A stretch of DNA of 64,000 bases from Poa pratensis (taxonomy: Eukaryota; Streptophyta; Magnoliopsida; Poales; Poaceae). The position numbers and the translations under genes were made by a program. Shown here one piece after another: positions 31,907 to 44,136 of the stretch. The stretch spans positions 85,604,325 through 85,668,324 of the forward strand of contig CAMZMU010000034.1 in assembly GCA_947311845.1 (NCBI GenBank), given 5' to 3'. Each line of letters begins with the position of its first letter. Positions within the stretch are counted from its first letter, which is position 1. The notes beneath the pieces were generated by a model. It saw only the letters and a program-made list of their open reading frames with translations. It was not told the DNA's origin and made no database searches.

Positions 31907-32849
31907 GCTGAAAAGAAATAGCTATTGTACAGTGAACACAATGTTTAACACATTCTAAATAGCCAAAACCTAGTGGTAAACAATGTTAAAGAAATATGAT
32001 GTTATAACTGACATTTCTAAGGAACCTACACATGCCATGTGATACTGAATAAAAAATTGACGTTGCCTTAATGAAACAGCAGCTTGGTTCAGGAGTGCAC
32101 TCACATATTTATCCTGGAGAACTTGATGTGAAAGACGAGTACTTCACATAGGTATGCAGTTTTATAGGGCGAGGATGCCATCATAATATGTAACAATTAT
32201 CGCTTGTCATAACCTTCCTCTTGACTCACTATGCTGTCAGGTGGTACAGCTGCCATCACCAAGAAGAAGAAAGCAGCAGTCAAGAAAAAGAAACAGAATG
32301 AAGCAGTGCCACTAAATGAACAACAATCGCTTCCTTCGGTGAACCAGCAAGAAGTCTGAAAAGAATATAATGAGAAGAATGAGGGTGACAACTACTGAAA
32401 ATAGAAATGTATGCTTGTAGTTCTATTTCATAGGGCGAGGCTGTCATCATAATATGTAACAGTTATCGGAATTGCAAGCTGTTTACGAGAAGTTGCTTTT
32501 AACACCTTGCTACTTATGACTACCACTGTGGAGAACTATCAGCTCGCCGACTCTCCAAGAAATCAACAACCTGCAAAACAAAAGAATGGGTCCTCCTCCT
32601 TTACCCGGGCTTGGAACCGGCTACCAACTTGAAAATTGGTAGGCGGAGTTACCCCCACCCCAAAACCAACCCAAAAAAAAAGATGAAGAATGAAAAATCT
32701 GAAAAAGCTTCATATCAAGACGAATATATACACTAAATCATTGAATCACTACCCTAAATAGTGGTCCTTCCCCCTTATTACCGGGCTTGGGACCGGCTAT
32801 CCAAATAAAAGCTTGTGTTAGATAGGCAGGGTTACCCATGTTGACTCCC
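31907..32849 (+). other. Exon-like fragments and a repeated 50-bp motif
   Basis: Plus-strand 32068-32148 (MKQQLGSGVHSHIYPGELDVKDEYF) and 32242-32359 (GTAAITKKKKAAVKKKKQNEAV...NQQEV, preceded by TGCTGTCAG) read like a last exon with a lysine-rich end, but the parent gene is not recognised. GGGCGAGG-TG-CATCATAATATGTAACA occurs at 32166-32195 and 32439-32465. A motif CCGGGCTTGG-ACCGGCTA followed by AGG-GG-GTTACCC occurs at 32607-32655 and 32780-32838. Confidence 0.35.
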
Positions 32850-33740
32850 TATACCCCAGCAAAACACCTAAACTATGAATGAGATAAATAAGACAAAAAA
32901 CTGAACACTGAAACAAGACTGAATCACTGAGATTGCTGACATAAAGACTGAATCAATGAGATAAAAAAACTGACACACTGAGATAAAGACACGATCAATG
33001 ACATAAAAGGACTGAAACACTGAGATTGCTAAATGAATCAATGAAATAAACAACTGAGACACTGAGATAAAGACTGGATCACTGAGATTACTTAGATAAG
33101 GACTGAATCAATGAGATAAATAACAGAATCAATGATAAAATGATGACTGAAGCACGGAGAAAAGAAAAATGAACAAAATAATGAGGAAAGAAACTGAGAA
33201 AAGACTATGACTAAAGAATAAATTACTGAGAGACTAAATAATAGAATAATGAGAGTAAATACTGAGATTAATGAAATTAAAATGAAATCAGAAAAGAAAA
33301 TGAAAAATGTATTAATGAGAAAATGAGACACAAAGCTGAAAGAATGAATCAATAAAAATTAACTGAGACACTGAAACAGACATAGAGCTGAAACACTGAG
33401 ATAAAGGACTAAATCAATAAAAATGACTGAGACACTCAGAATAAAATAAAGGAATGAAGCACTGAGACTGAAAAAAAATGAGAGAAACACTAAGAAAGAA
33501 AAAATGAGAGAGAAAATGAGATAATGACCAAAGAAACTGAGAATGAAAAATGAGGTAATGAACAATGAAAATTGATGAAAAATTCAAAGAATGAAGAATG
33601 AAACTGAGGTACAAAAAATGAGGTAAAAAAATGCGATAACTGAGCTAGCTGAGGTAAATAATGAGAGACTATTTAAAGAAATAAAAATGAAATAAAGAGA
33701 GAAAATAATGAAGAATACTAAGAATGAAGAATGGTAACAT
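32850..33740. repeat. Low-complexity ACTGAGATAAAG repeat tract
   Basis: About 0.9 kb of strand-asymmetric, pyrimidine-poor sequence made of diverged ACTGAGATAAA / GACTGAATCAATGAGATAAA units. Frames on the minus strand here (Phe/Ser/Ile-rich) are repeat products. Confidence 0.85.
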
Positions 33741-34840
33741 GAAAATCAAAAGGATTTGCAACCTGAAACATGTACAGACTGGTGCGCTTGAACGAAACAG
33801 AAATCGAGCATCGGCACCCAAGCAGTAAATGACCATAAAGCTGAACTACTCGGAATTCACATGAAGTTTATGTTGGTTAGCTACTGTCCCTCTCAATCCT
33901 TCATAGAATTGTATATTGTTGCCAAGATACAACTTATGTATCATGTTACCAGAGCTCACTGCGGATCTGAATATCTTCCATATCAAGCATAATACATCTC
34001 CCAGGGTGAGGTTAAGCAAGATACAGACTGCAGCTTCGGTAACATGAGCAATGCACTTGTACAAAGCCAACCACTCCACTGAAATTGTGTCACACGTTGC
34101 AAGGATAATGGGCAAACAATTTGGACTTACCTCCCTACTACTTGATAGCGTTATCCTCCAAGTGTGGCTGTATATATGAGAACAGAGTTCCCCAACAAAA
34201 CCAAATCGGACAGCCAAACCAGTCGTTCTCGCATCCAATACAACCACAACGACCTAAAATCATCTCGATTTGGAAATCCTAGAAACAAAACGAATCAAGC
34301 ATGCTAGGTGATTACGCGATGCGGGGAACGAGCTCGCGGCACGACATAGAGCTCCCTCACTGCAGAAAATGAACACGGCATAACGTGAAACGGAGGGGAC
34401 GGAGAACACGAACCTGCTGCGACGTCGGCGACGCCGCTCACGGCTGGCTCCGCCATTGGAAAACCTCGAGTCTCGACAACCTCTGCTGCCCATCGAATCC
34501 TCTTCAAGCTCGGCTCCTGCTGCTGGGAGGCGAAGGAGATGAAGGCCGCGAGCTGAGGACTGAAAATGGAAGAGTAACACCGGCGAAGAGCACCGCCGAG
34601 CCGTAATCGCCTGCGCCTCCGCCCGTCGCCTCCCCCTCAGATTTGCTCTCCTTCGAGAAAAAGCTCAGAATGAGCAGTGAGAAAACGCCTGGGTCCCACG
34701 ACACCGCCTGGGCACGAAGGACCTTGTCGGAATATTCTGAACCAGGACAAAAAACGGGACTGACGGAAAAAAAAACCGGCGGGGCTGAGAGCCACGTTCC
34801 AAGATTCGCGCCGGGATGGATCGGACGCCTGCAAATGTGT
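33741..34840 (-). other. 5' part of a possible minus-strand gene
   Basis: An ATG at 34463 in good context encodes MAEPAVSGVADVAA and runs into GCAGCAG|GTTCGTG, a plausible splice donor near 34418. Leader sequence upstream is GC-rich (34460-34700). Downstream, 34247-33846 has a 133-residue frame (with CIAHVTEAAVCILLNLTLGD) and an acceptor-like TGTTTCAG near 33760. No domain is recognised, and later exons cannot be followed through the low-complexity tract. It may be a real gene of unknown function or a fragment. Confidence 0.3.
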
Positions 34841-34918
34841 GTGATGGTGAATTGAGAAATCAGATGGCTGAAAAATAGAGAAAGTGCTTTTTAATAAGCT
34901 TTCAAAAGCCTAAGCTAG

Positions 34919-35327
34919 GCAGTGCAAGTGCGTTCACAGGAGCACTCTCTGAGATCCATATGGAGGGCACAAGAGGCCGCATCAGACACTGACAACTTTG
35001 TTTCCCACAAACAAAACTAGAAACACTGATGTGGCTTGTTACTCGTACACGGATTTCATAAATGATATCTCGATTTATGTAACATAAGGTATATTTTTGT
35101 AGCTGAGTTTGATGAAATTGATGGACGTTTCTTTGATAACATATTCAACTCGTACACAGTATCTCCATATAGGTAAGTCGTCCGGTATGAAACTCCCTTT
35201 ACACATCTCGAAACAGTTTCCATCTCCATCAATGTTTCCAAAAAAGAAAACGTGCAAGTCAAGCAAGCGATCCCTAAATATATGCATCGTTGCGGGCTGA
35301 ATCCAGGAAACGGAAGGAAGCAAATTA
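34919..35327 (+). promoter_or_regulatory. Upstream region of F-box copy 2 with empty Mutator site
   Basis: Aligns with the upstream region of copy 1 and holds a single TGCGTTCAC at about 34928-34936 where copy 1 has the 942-bp insert between two copies of that 9-mer. Confidence 0.65.
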
Positions 35328-36847
35328 ATGGAGCAAGATGAGCACAGCCAGGCGGCGAGCCTGCCCGATGAGCTGCTGGCGAACATCCTCGGCCGTCTCG
35401 CGCCGCGCTGGCTAGCCCAGTCCCGCTGCACCTGCAAGGCATGGCAAGCCACCATTGACGCCCGTCGCCTCCTCCTGCGCACATACGGCCTTCTCCCGCT
35501 TTGGCTTGACGGCATCTTCCTGTATTTCACGGGCCACAAGTTCCCGGAGTTCTTCTCCCGCCCCAGCACGTTCATCACTTTCAAGATGGACTTCCTGCCT
35601 TCTGCCAACAATCGCATGGACGATGACTGCTGTGAAATCCAGGATCACTGCAATGGGCTGCTCTTGCTCCAAGATGAGGACGAAATTCCAAAATACGTGG
35701 TCAACCACCCTGCTACACGGCGTTGGGACCCTCTGCCGGACCGTCCGCCCAGACACTTCATGGGAGTGGACTGCTATAGCGACGAGTATCTTGTCTTCGA
35801 TCCCATGGTGTCACCACACTACGAGGTGTTCATGATCCCATATTTCCATTGGCTGAGAGAAGACAAACATCTTGACTCTTCGTTTATGGAATCTGAATGG
35901 CCGCCGGCAACATTCATCCTGAACGTCTTCTCAACGAGGACACGAAGTTGGGAGCCAAGGTCTTTTCATCGACAAGGGTAAGCCCTAGGGACCATTGCTG
36001 AGATGCGAGCACGTACCGTGCATTACTCTTCTTGGGGGTGGCAGCGACGCCACGCTGTATACAAGCGAGAAACACTTTATGTGCACTGTCACAAGGATTT
36101 TCTTATGAGGTAACCTTCTGCATTGTCTATCTCACTTTTCAGAAAAGAAAATATACCCAGTTAACCTCTTTCAACATTAGTATTATTTCACCCCTCAATG
36201 CTTTAACTTTGCAGAATATCCTTGTCGAATGGTATGTTTCGTGCAATCGAACTACCAGATGGTGCCATATCAAACAACGAATACGCAGAAACATATCTAG
36301 GAAGATCAAAACAGGGGGTGTATCTCGCATCGCTATACAAGGGTAAGGCTTCGAGTATGGATCCTTAATGACCAGTGTGGTAAGATGGAATGGATGTCGA
36401 AACAGGACCGTGACCTTGTGCTCCCACTCCCACCTCATGCGTTTTGGCCGGCAAGTAGCTCACGGACATTGGGTCCTACAAGATACGAACTACAACTTCT
36501 TCAGCCATCGCATGCCATATGTAGAGAAAGCTGAATTCGATGAAGATGAGTTCGAATGGAGCTCTGACGACGACTATGACGTTGTTGACAATAAAGACAC
36601 GGCTGAAGAGTCTTACGGTGGAGACATTACGATACTTGGATTTCACCCATTCAAAGAGATCATCTTCTTGCTATTGGTTGGACTAAAGACACCACTGGCC
36701 TACCATTATAATAGCTTGAAGGCTGAAGTCCTAGGCCATGTAGGGCCAACAGGTTACTACCATTTCCTCTTGCCGAATGATGCACGCACAATCGAAGGTT
36801 TCCCATATGTGCCTTGCTGGCTTGAAGAGTTCCCTACAAATACATAA
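35328..36847 (+). pseudogene. F-box protein gene, copy 2, stop and frameshifts
   Basis: The same gene structure as copy 1: exon 1 35328-36109, intron 36110-36214, exon 2 36215-36847. The F-box (LPDELLANILGRLAPRW...CTCKAW) and following blocks are well kept, with a small insertion RTYGLLPL after the F-box. Lesions differ from copy 1: codon 218 is TAA (35979-35981, GAT in copy 1, two substitutions), and exon 2 has single-base insertions at 36341-36350 and 36442-36445 plus a 6-bp insertion near 36428. The frame after them (36452-36844) again reads the conserved C-terminus to GFPYVPCWLEEFP. A 217-residue truncated product is possible. The TAA lies in GGGTAAG, which could also act as a splice donor. 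Confidence 0.88.
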
Positions 36848-38187
36848 TTTAGAAGAACATCTTAAGCATTTCACAATTGTTTTTCTTTGCTTATTCTTAT
36901 ATGACCCTTTGTTCTGCCTCGGTTCAGTTCTGGATGTTGTTGTTATCCTTTATAGACACAAAATATGACAATTCTAATAAGCAAGGACTCTGTTATGTTA
37001 TGTACTTGAGTCAGTCATTGAGTGGTCCTGCTTCTCTTTTAAGGCCCTGTGTTGATCCTAGAGAGGTCAAGAATCCAGGGCCTATTATTTTTTCATATGA
37101 CAGGGTAATGATTTTTTAGGCGAGTGACAGGGGGAAATATTTCCTCATCATATACAGGTGAAGTGAATTCAGAATACCATCCTAAACTCAACTAAGTACT
37201 TGGCTTTAGGGAAGAAATAACAAAAGAGCGCATGTGGCGCAACATGCTCCAAGGTTTTGGTTGCCGGTAGGAAATTTTCCCGGGGGTACGGATTTCCGGT
37301 TGCCGCTGTTACAGGTAAATCACGACCAGATAACAAACGAATTTGATATGAAATTCAATTTTTCCGTTCCAGTTTGACCATCTACTGGAAGTTTTCATCA
37401 AAATTCAAAAGAGTTGGAATTTTTTGCCCGGTATGGTCATTTCCCCAGGGGTGCTCATGGTACAAATTTCTCGACCGGTAACAAAATGTTAAGCTCACAT
37501 GTGAGATCTCCCGCCGATGGCCGAACGATCAAACGCATGCATCCAACAAAACCTCCCTTCCCATGCGTGCATCACCTTCTTCTCCCCCGTCTTGCCACCA
37601 TCACCGTATGTTCATGTAGAATTACTGTATACATTTTAAATTTTGAGTGCAAATGTGTGGCAGTTGATCAAGCTAATTTGAGATCTTACGGGGAGTTTAC
37701 AAGTTTCTTGCCGTTGCAAAATTGCAATCAACACCATTTTAGGAGAAAAGAAGAAGGGGAAATTGACAAACAAGACATTTGTATTTCTCAATATTTTTTG
37801 TTCAGATTCATCGAATCGAAATACATAAAAAATTCTTTAGATATGCATGCATGGACTGCACAAATTAGTCGACCGCACATTTAGAATGGACAAAAAATAG
37901 GCTAAAAAATTGAAAGCGAACTAAGGCAACACAAAGTATAGGATCAGAAGTACAAAAGATAGACAGATAGCAAGCTGCTGTCATTGGACGTTCACATCTC
38001 AAAAACCAAAGCAAGCGAGTAGCACTGAAAATTGAAGACACATGTCTCCAGCTAGCGGCTGTAAAAATAAATGGGTTACGCCTGTGTCTGAGGATAGCTA
38101 GAATCTAGCACGGCTAGACATCTGAGCAGACGAGCACGTACGCGTGCTGCTAACTTATAAGCCACTGCAATTTGGAGAAACAGAAAA
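36848..38187. other. Intergenic DNA with a diverged dispersed repeat
   Basis: Begins as the 3' flank of F-box copy 2. At 37490-37770 it matches 44420-44745 in pieces (GGCTCACATGTG-GATC, GTGCAAA-G-GTGGCAG-TGATC, TTGCCGTTGCAAA-TTGCAATC). No coding sequence recognised. Confidence 0.5.
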
Positions 38188-38196
38188 TTGCAGGAG

Positions 38197-39469
38197 GTAC
38201 CAGGGTATGGAATGAGTTGAAAATCAGACACATTTTTAAACCCCATGATGCTGAGGATATTCTGAAACTTAGACCAATGGAAAATGATGAAGATTTCCTG
38301 GCGTGGCATTTTGAGAAAAATGGTATTTTCTCGGTTAAAAGTGCCTATAAACTAGCCTTTGATATGTCCAGAAAGGCCCACCTAAACAGTGGGAGTAGCA
38401 GCACGGGAGATGATTCTAGAAACATCTGGAAACTAATTTAGAAAGCAAACGTTCCAAACAAAATTCGTATTTTTGCTTGGAGATCTGCTTCTTACAACTT
38501 GGCAACAAAGAAGAACAAGTGGAGAAGAACTTTAGAGATCGATAGCACCTGTAACATTTGTGGTATGGGAGAGGAAAATAGCTTTCATGCAACTGTCGTA
38601 TGCACAAAGGCAAAGGCGCTCAGGAACAGAATGAGAGCATGCTGGAATCTTCCAAATGAAGAGGTGTTTGTCTACACAGGACCGGACTGGCTCCTTATGT
38701 TGCTGGAAAATTCACTACCTGAAACCCGCCACCTTGTCTTGTTGCTACTCTGGAGGGCATGGCACCTGAGAAACAATGTCGTCCATGAAGATGGAAAAAG
38801 CACTATTGAAGCGTCTGCTGTTTTCCTGCAGAACTATGTCCAGCATTTGTCTCTAGCTGGATTCAGTTTAAACAGCAAAGAAGTGGATATTCCTGGCGAA
38901 AATACCACGGGTTTTCATCAGACATCCACGTTTGATAACAGCAGATGGAGGGCTCCTACCGAAGGTAACCTAAAACTGAATTTTGATGCTTCTTTCATTC
39001 AGAGTACAGGTCAAGCTACCTGGGGAGGAGTGATTAGAGATCACACCGGGCATGTTGTCTGGAGTATGGCTGATCATATGCAGGCCTGTGACCACGCGGA
39101 AGAGGCTGAGGCAAATGCGCTGCTCAGCTGCTTGAAGTTCTGCAAGAATGAGGGGATTCATATTTCCATTGTGGAGACTGATTGTGCAGCGGTCTGGGCG
39201 ACGTTGAACAAGGTTCAACCTGATACGGCTAATCTCTGCTATGTCTACAGAGAGATAGATAGATCGAGGAGGAACTGGATGCCTTTTTCCACGTCTCTGG
39301 TTAAAAGAGATTGTAATTCTGTAGCTCATGAGTTAGCTAAAATGGCGAGGGTTAGTGGTATCTCGGGTTTCTGGTACAATTATGCTCCAGATCAGATTAG
39401 TTCTTGTGTCCAGAACGATTGTAATGGTTTGTTGTTGAAATGAGAAAGTAGAAAATGTCAAAAAAAAAA
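38197..39469 (+). mobile_element. LINE 3' fragment with RNase H domain
   Basis: The segment is bounded by TTGCAGGAG at 38188-38196 and 39471-39479 and ends in a 9-10 A tail (39460-39469), so it is a short 5'-truncated LINE insertion of a different family from the one at 29382. Confidence 0.82.
38199..39443 (+). pseudogene. LINE ORF2 C-terminus: zf-RVT and RNase H
   Basis: Truncated at the 5' end, it reads WNELKIRHIFKPHDAEDILK, then ENGIFSVKSAYKLA, a zinc-binding region (CNICGMGEENSFHATVVC), a linker, and an RNase H domain with NFDASF, EEAEANALL and VETD, ending with NSVAHELAKMA. One in-frame TAG (38439-38441) interrupts it between the first two parts; otherwise it is open to the TGA at 39443. 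The domain removes RNA from RNA-DNA hybrids in intact LINEs. Here it is a remnant. Confidence 0.85.
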
Positions 39470-39868
39470 TTTGCAGGAGTTTTCACGATCTAGACGCAGA
39501 AATAAAAATGCAACAGTCGGCGAATCCGATGCTAGCTAGACACATCAAAGCAAGCGTACGGCGTCATCACAATCACCGGAAAGGAAGAAAATCCATGGAT
39601 TCGCGGCCACTGCTCACCTGTCGGAAGATGGCGTCGACGCGCAGTAGCAGAGCAAGGAGACTGAATTTCTTGGCTGACGCAAACATAACATAATTCGTAT
39701 TTGTTCCGGTTACGTACGTCGGATTGCATAAAAACATAACTAAGGTAGTATCTCGATCGATGCGCTGAGAGATTCGAATACGCTCGGGACTCCCAGCTTA
39801 AGAAGCGCAACCCCCTGCCGTTCCCGGGAGTCTAATCTTCTCCTGGCGTATACCTAGGTCAAAGCTAG

Positions 39869-41405
39869 ATGGAGCACCCGCAGGTGGCGCGGCTCGCGGG
39901 CGACGAGCTCGCCGACGTCCTCCGCTGTCTCGCTCCCCGCTGGCTCGCCGCATCACGCTGCGTCTGCAAGGCCTGGCAGACCGTCATCGACGACCGCCGG
40001 CTCCTGCGCGCCGACCTGCTCCCGCTCTCGCTCCGCGGGATCTTCATCCACCTCGAAGGACACAGGTTGCCAGAGCTCTTCTCGCGCCCCTCCTCCTCAT
40101 CCACGGGCCCTGCCATCAGCGCCAACTTCCTCGACTTCCTGCCTACCACCCTTACACCAAGTTCGACTCCATATGCCAATGGCGACCCCGATGACTACCG
40201 TATCATCGATCACTGCAATGGGCTCCTCTTGCTCGAGCACTACGTGGTGAACCCTGCCACACGACGTTGGGCTCCTCTGCCCCCGCGCCCCTCCGAACAT
40301 GCCATGGCGGCTGTCGCTTTTGTCGAGGAGTATCTCGTGTTTGATCCAACGGTATCGCTCCACTACGAGGTGTTCGGGATCCCCTATTCGTCTTCCAGAG
40401 AAGACCATGACGCTGGATCTGAATGGACACCACCTGTATGCCTCATGCATTGTTTCTCCTCGAGGACTGGTCGATGGGAGGAGAAATCTTTTGTTCGACA
40501 AGGGGAAGCTGTGGGGACGATCGCCGATATGGAGTTCACTATGGACCGAGACTACGCCACGTACTGGCGAGATGCACTCTACGTGCATTGGCAGGCTGAT
40601 TTCGTCATGAGGTATCTCATTATTTCTACCTTCATGTTTATTTCACCCTTCCTTGATGAATTAGTTGGTCTTATATGAATACTTTCCAACGGTTACTTTA
40701 TTTTGCAGAATACAACTATCTTATCAGGAATACCGTGTAGCCAGAGCACCAACGGGTATGTCATGCGCCAGACATTTAGGAAGATCGGAAAAAGGGGTGT
40801 ATTTGGCGTCAGTTTCTGGTGAACGTCTTAGAGTTTGGATCCTTCATGAACCAGATGGTGAGATGATGTGGATCTTGAAGCACGATTATGACCTTAAGAC
40901 CATGCTAGCACGTCACACGTTTGATTCTCAAGCTTGTGGACCTTGGGTCTTGGAAAATTTTAACTATAGATATTTTAGCAAAAACGTTAACGTCAGAATC
41001 TTGAGTTCAACTCGTCCAATTCTTCCTGACATAGAAAGCAGGAACAATTTTGAAGGGAAATTTGAATGGAACTCCGATGATGATGATGAGGATCACGACG
41101 ACGATGACGACGATGATCATCCCCTTGACAAGGGGGACACGGTTAAACAATGTTACCGTGGACGGATCGATATACTCGGATTTCACCCATACAAAGAGGT
41201 TATCTTCTTGAGCATCACAAAGGAACATCATACATTGGGGACAGGACTTTCCTATCATTTAGGCAGCTCAAAGCTTCAAGTCTTGGGCAATGTATGCCCA
41301 ACGGCTTATCCCTACTTCAACACGTCCTTGCTTAATGATTGGTGGTCATTCGAAGCTTTTCCATACACTCCATGTTGGATTCAAGAGTTCCCTGAGAACA
41401 ATTAG
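39869..41405 (+). CDS. F-box protein, copy 3, intact two-exon gene
   Basis: Exon 1 39869-40611 and exon 2 40709-41405, joined at CATGAG|GTATCT and TTTGCAG|AATACA, encode 479 residues with no stop. Residues about 8-45 are the F-box (LAGDELADVLRCLAPRW...CVCKAWQTVIDDRR), expected to bind SKP1 in an SCF ubiquitin ligase. The variable C-terminal part (DHCNGLLLL, VVNPATRRWAPLP, FDPTVSLHYEVFGIPY, LRVWILHEPDGEM, ILGFHPYKEVIFL) would select the target, which is unknown. A very acidic run (about residues 371-385) is longer than in copies 1 and 2. Intron phase and position match the other two copies, so all three descend from one gene; this is the most diverged. The ATG at 39869 aligns with the starts of the other copies. 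Confidence 0.92.
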
Positions 41406-42544
41406 TTCATTTCAAACATGAATATTTTGTTTCGTTTATTTTTAGTACGAGTTCTTTGGGAGCTGTCAAAACGCAACCTCGACGGCATGATGCTCAGCAT
41501 CTAATTACATGCAGCTATTCTCGTGCATAAACTAGTGAATAATTAATTGCGATAGCTAACTTCCATGCGACGCATGCCCGCATGATAACTAATAAGGTAA
41601 CATATACATATAATCATGAAAAAAAATTATTCCAACAATGATTGTTGCTATATTTTCGTTTTAATCGCTGCTATATTGTAATTTTAATCGCTGCTATATT
41701 TTCATTTTAATCGCTAGTAAGATATTTCTTACTGAATAGAGCTAATCACACTGCGCATACACAAAGGCGTATCATGTCCTAATTCATACAACAAGTCATA
41801 TATTTTAGGGACAGGTCCACGATCTATATATGATCATCAACATCAATTGTAAATTGGGTTCAACTGGTTCAATAACTTGTGACCAGGTGCAAATTCGTCC
41901 ATAGTGGTACTGAGAGGGGCACATGGCATTGCTATATTCTACAGGGGAAAATTGGGACGACATCGGTGTAAAGGACGACATTGGCCGCACTCCATACAGG
42001 ACCTCTTGTCGAAGTATGCGGGCACAACGGCGAGGATCACATGCTATCGTAGCCGGCATAAAATCGTAGCCGGTGAGGGACACAAGGAGCACTTCACTGA
42101 GACAGCCCTAGCTACGCCGGTAGGTCAGAGGCGAGGAGGTAGAGTTCATGGTCGATTCGTCGTCAACCATGAATTACGTGTATACCAACTCACTGGGACT
42201 TGAGGCGCAGAGCGTTGTAGCAAGTGGAACTTTCTCCACAAAGATAGCTCGGGATATATAGAATATCGATCACAGGGATCTCCTAGTTATCCTCCTTCCT
42301 AGTTATCCTACAAAACGATATATTAGAATCAGATAAAAATAATATAAACTATATAAAAACAAACACAATGGCGTCGGAAAGAGTTGCGGGCAGTGGAAAA
42401 ATAATGATAGCGTAAATGTAAATATTTTTTCCTATTTACAGAATATTTAAATTTGGATGTTAAAGGTCGTCTAACAATGTAAATGTGTGTTTTTATAGTA
42501 ATAAATTGTGCACCGTAGTTTAAGTTCATTTCAGCTCTTTCTCT
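41406..42544. other. Intergenic DNA with a short tandem repeat
   Basis: A TTTTAATCGCTGCTATATT unit of about 28 bp is repeated three times at 41650-41715. The remainder is unique, with no recognised gene. Frames at 41805-42203 are short and uninformative. Confidence 0.45.
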
Positions 42545-43010
42545 AATAAATATTTTTTCAATAAAGGGAATATATTAATACTAAGAAGATAACAATTACA
42601 CCGGTCTCTGCAACAACATAATATTTAGAGCTGGTCGAGATATCAGGTATGCACACAGCCAAAATAAAAATAAATAAAAAGAAAAACCGTCGAACTGATC
42701 AACAAAGCAGCAGGAACTACTACCACCCGAAGCCACACCCGGATTGCAAGAAAGGGTTCTTTCAAGAACGACACCTCCAAGAAGGGAACCGTGCACAAAC
42801 ACCGTCGTCGTCTGTTCATAGATCATGAATTTTCACCCAAAGAAAGTCCGACTGAATTTCTAGCAATGCCTTCAACAAGGAAACGAATAGAGATTCGCCA
42901 TTGCCAAGCAAAATCAGTGAAGATCAGACCTAACATTGTTCACCACGGAAGTCGAGACTTTGTGTCAAAAGAGCACCCCCAATAAGAAGTCTACTTATGT
43001 TGCCAGTCCC
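42545..43010 (-). mobile_element. Probable non-LTR retroposon remnant
   Basis: On the minus strand the sequence ends GTATTAATATATTCCCTTTATTGAAAAAAT near 42545 (shown here in part), and the stretch with CTCTGCAACAACATAA (42605) resembles the 3' part of common Triticeae LINEs as I remember them. No domain is left. Boundaries are approximate. Confidence 0.35.
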
Positions 43011-43560
43011 GCTTGCCGAGACAGCTGCAAAACGAAACACCGATTATCCGGTTCACAGTCTTTACCTATAATCTCTCTCATAGACTCGGTGGCACAAAAT
43101 TAACATTTGTAGACATGCATTGCAACATTTTATTCTAGGACATCACGTCATAATGTCGAGATGGTGCAACATCTCTTTAACACTCCAAACAAATGGATTG
43201 TTCGCATAGTCAGGTAATACGTCATAAATATACAAAAAAAATACACGATTTAAACTGGCGCAACACTTGCTCTGTTCTTTTGTTTACTGTGCACACCTGC
43301 TATATGTTCGTTTCTGTGCCACTGTTTCCCCGATGGTACAAGCACGAGTGCAAAGAAATTGCAAAGTTCATCAGAAACTGTAGTGGTACGTGGTGGTGGC
43401 GACCGGCGATCCACACGGGAATTATGTCTGCAGTTAACAGTGGTGGCAGTGCTACTACAGCTGCACTAATCGCACTGCTAATGCGGCTTCATTGGTGGCC
43501 AAAAGCGCTTTTCATCGACAGTGATTACCCCACTAATGCAACGGTATGCGGACTAACTGT
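43011..43560. other. Unassigned sequence
   Basis: A 129-residue plus-strand frame (43193-43582) has Trp/Cys-rich segments but no known domain and runs into the MITE, so it is not called a gene. Confidence 0.4.
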
Positions 43561-43800
43561 ACTACTCATAGTAGGATACTAGTCTATATTACTATCTCTA
43601 TAGTGGGTAATAAAATATGTCTGGTATCATATAGACTCATATTATTAGCCTATAGACTCATATTACCTCGTAATCCGTTATATTATGGTATCTAGCTATG
43701 ATACCGCCATCCTCTCTTTCTTATTTAATTGCATGCCATATCATCATTTGTGCTTATGTGGCACTTATATTACTACTATGTTACTCTCACTATGGGTAGT
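43561..43800. mobile_element. MITE with ACTACYCATAGT ends
   Basis: The left end ACTACTCATAGTAGGATACTAG and right end (reverse complement ACTACCCATAGTGAGAGTAAC) are imperfect inverted repeats around an AT-rich 240-bp interior. I recall this terminal motif as very common in wheat. The target duplication is unclear, so the superfamily is left open. Confidence 0.6.
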
Positions 43801-44136
43801 CTGAGAAATCGCCACCTCTCTCAGCTCGGGGCATTGATGCAGCTTAACTCCACAGGCAAAAATGCAGACCCAGCACTGGTTCAAACTCTAAACTGACAGG
43901 CCAGATCCTGTTTTTTTTTTAAGGGTAGACCAGAATCCAGATGATGTTTGACCTTGCAGTAATGGCTCCACCGCATCAACCCCGACGCAAAGGATCTAGT
44001 ATAGAGGTACAGCTTGCCAGCTACTCTCGCTCCATTTGTAACATCAGGTCCAGCAAATTTCAATGGTTTTGTTGTCACTCGAAGCCCTGCTGAAAAAATG
44101 CAAGCAAGAACTCTGGTTCAGTTCAGTACTACTGCG

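Noticed and set aside
33092..33614. Membrane-protein-like Phe/Ile/Ser-rich frames on the minus strand
   Set aside because: They arise from the ACTGAGATAAAG low-complexity tract and have no conserved start.
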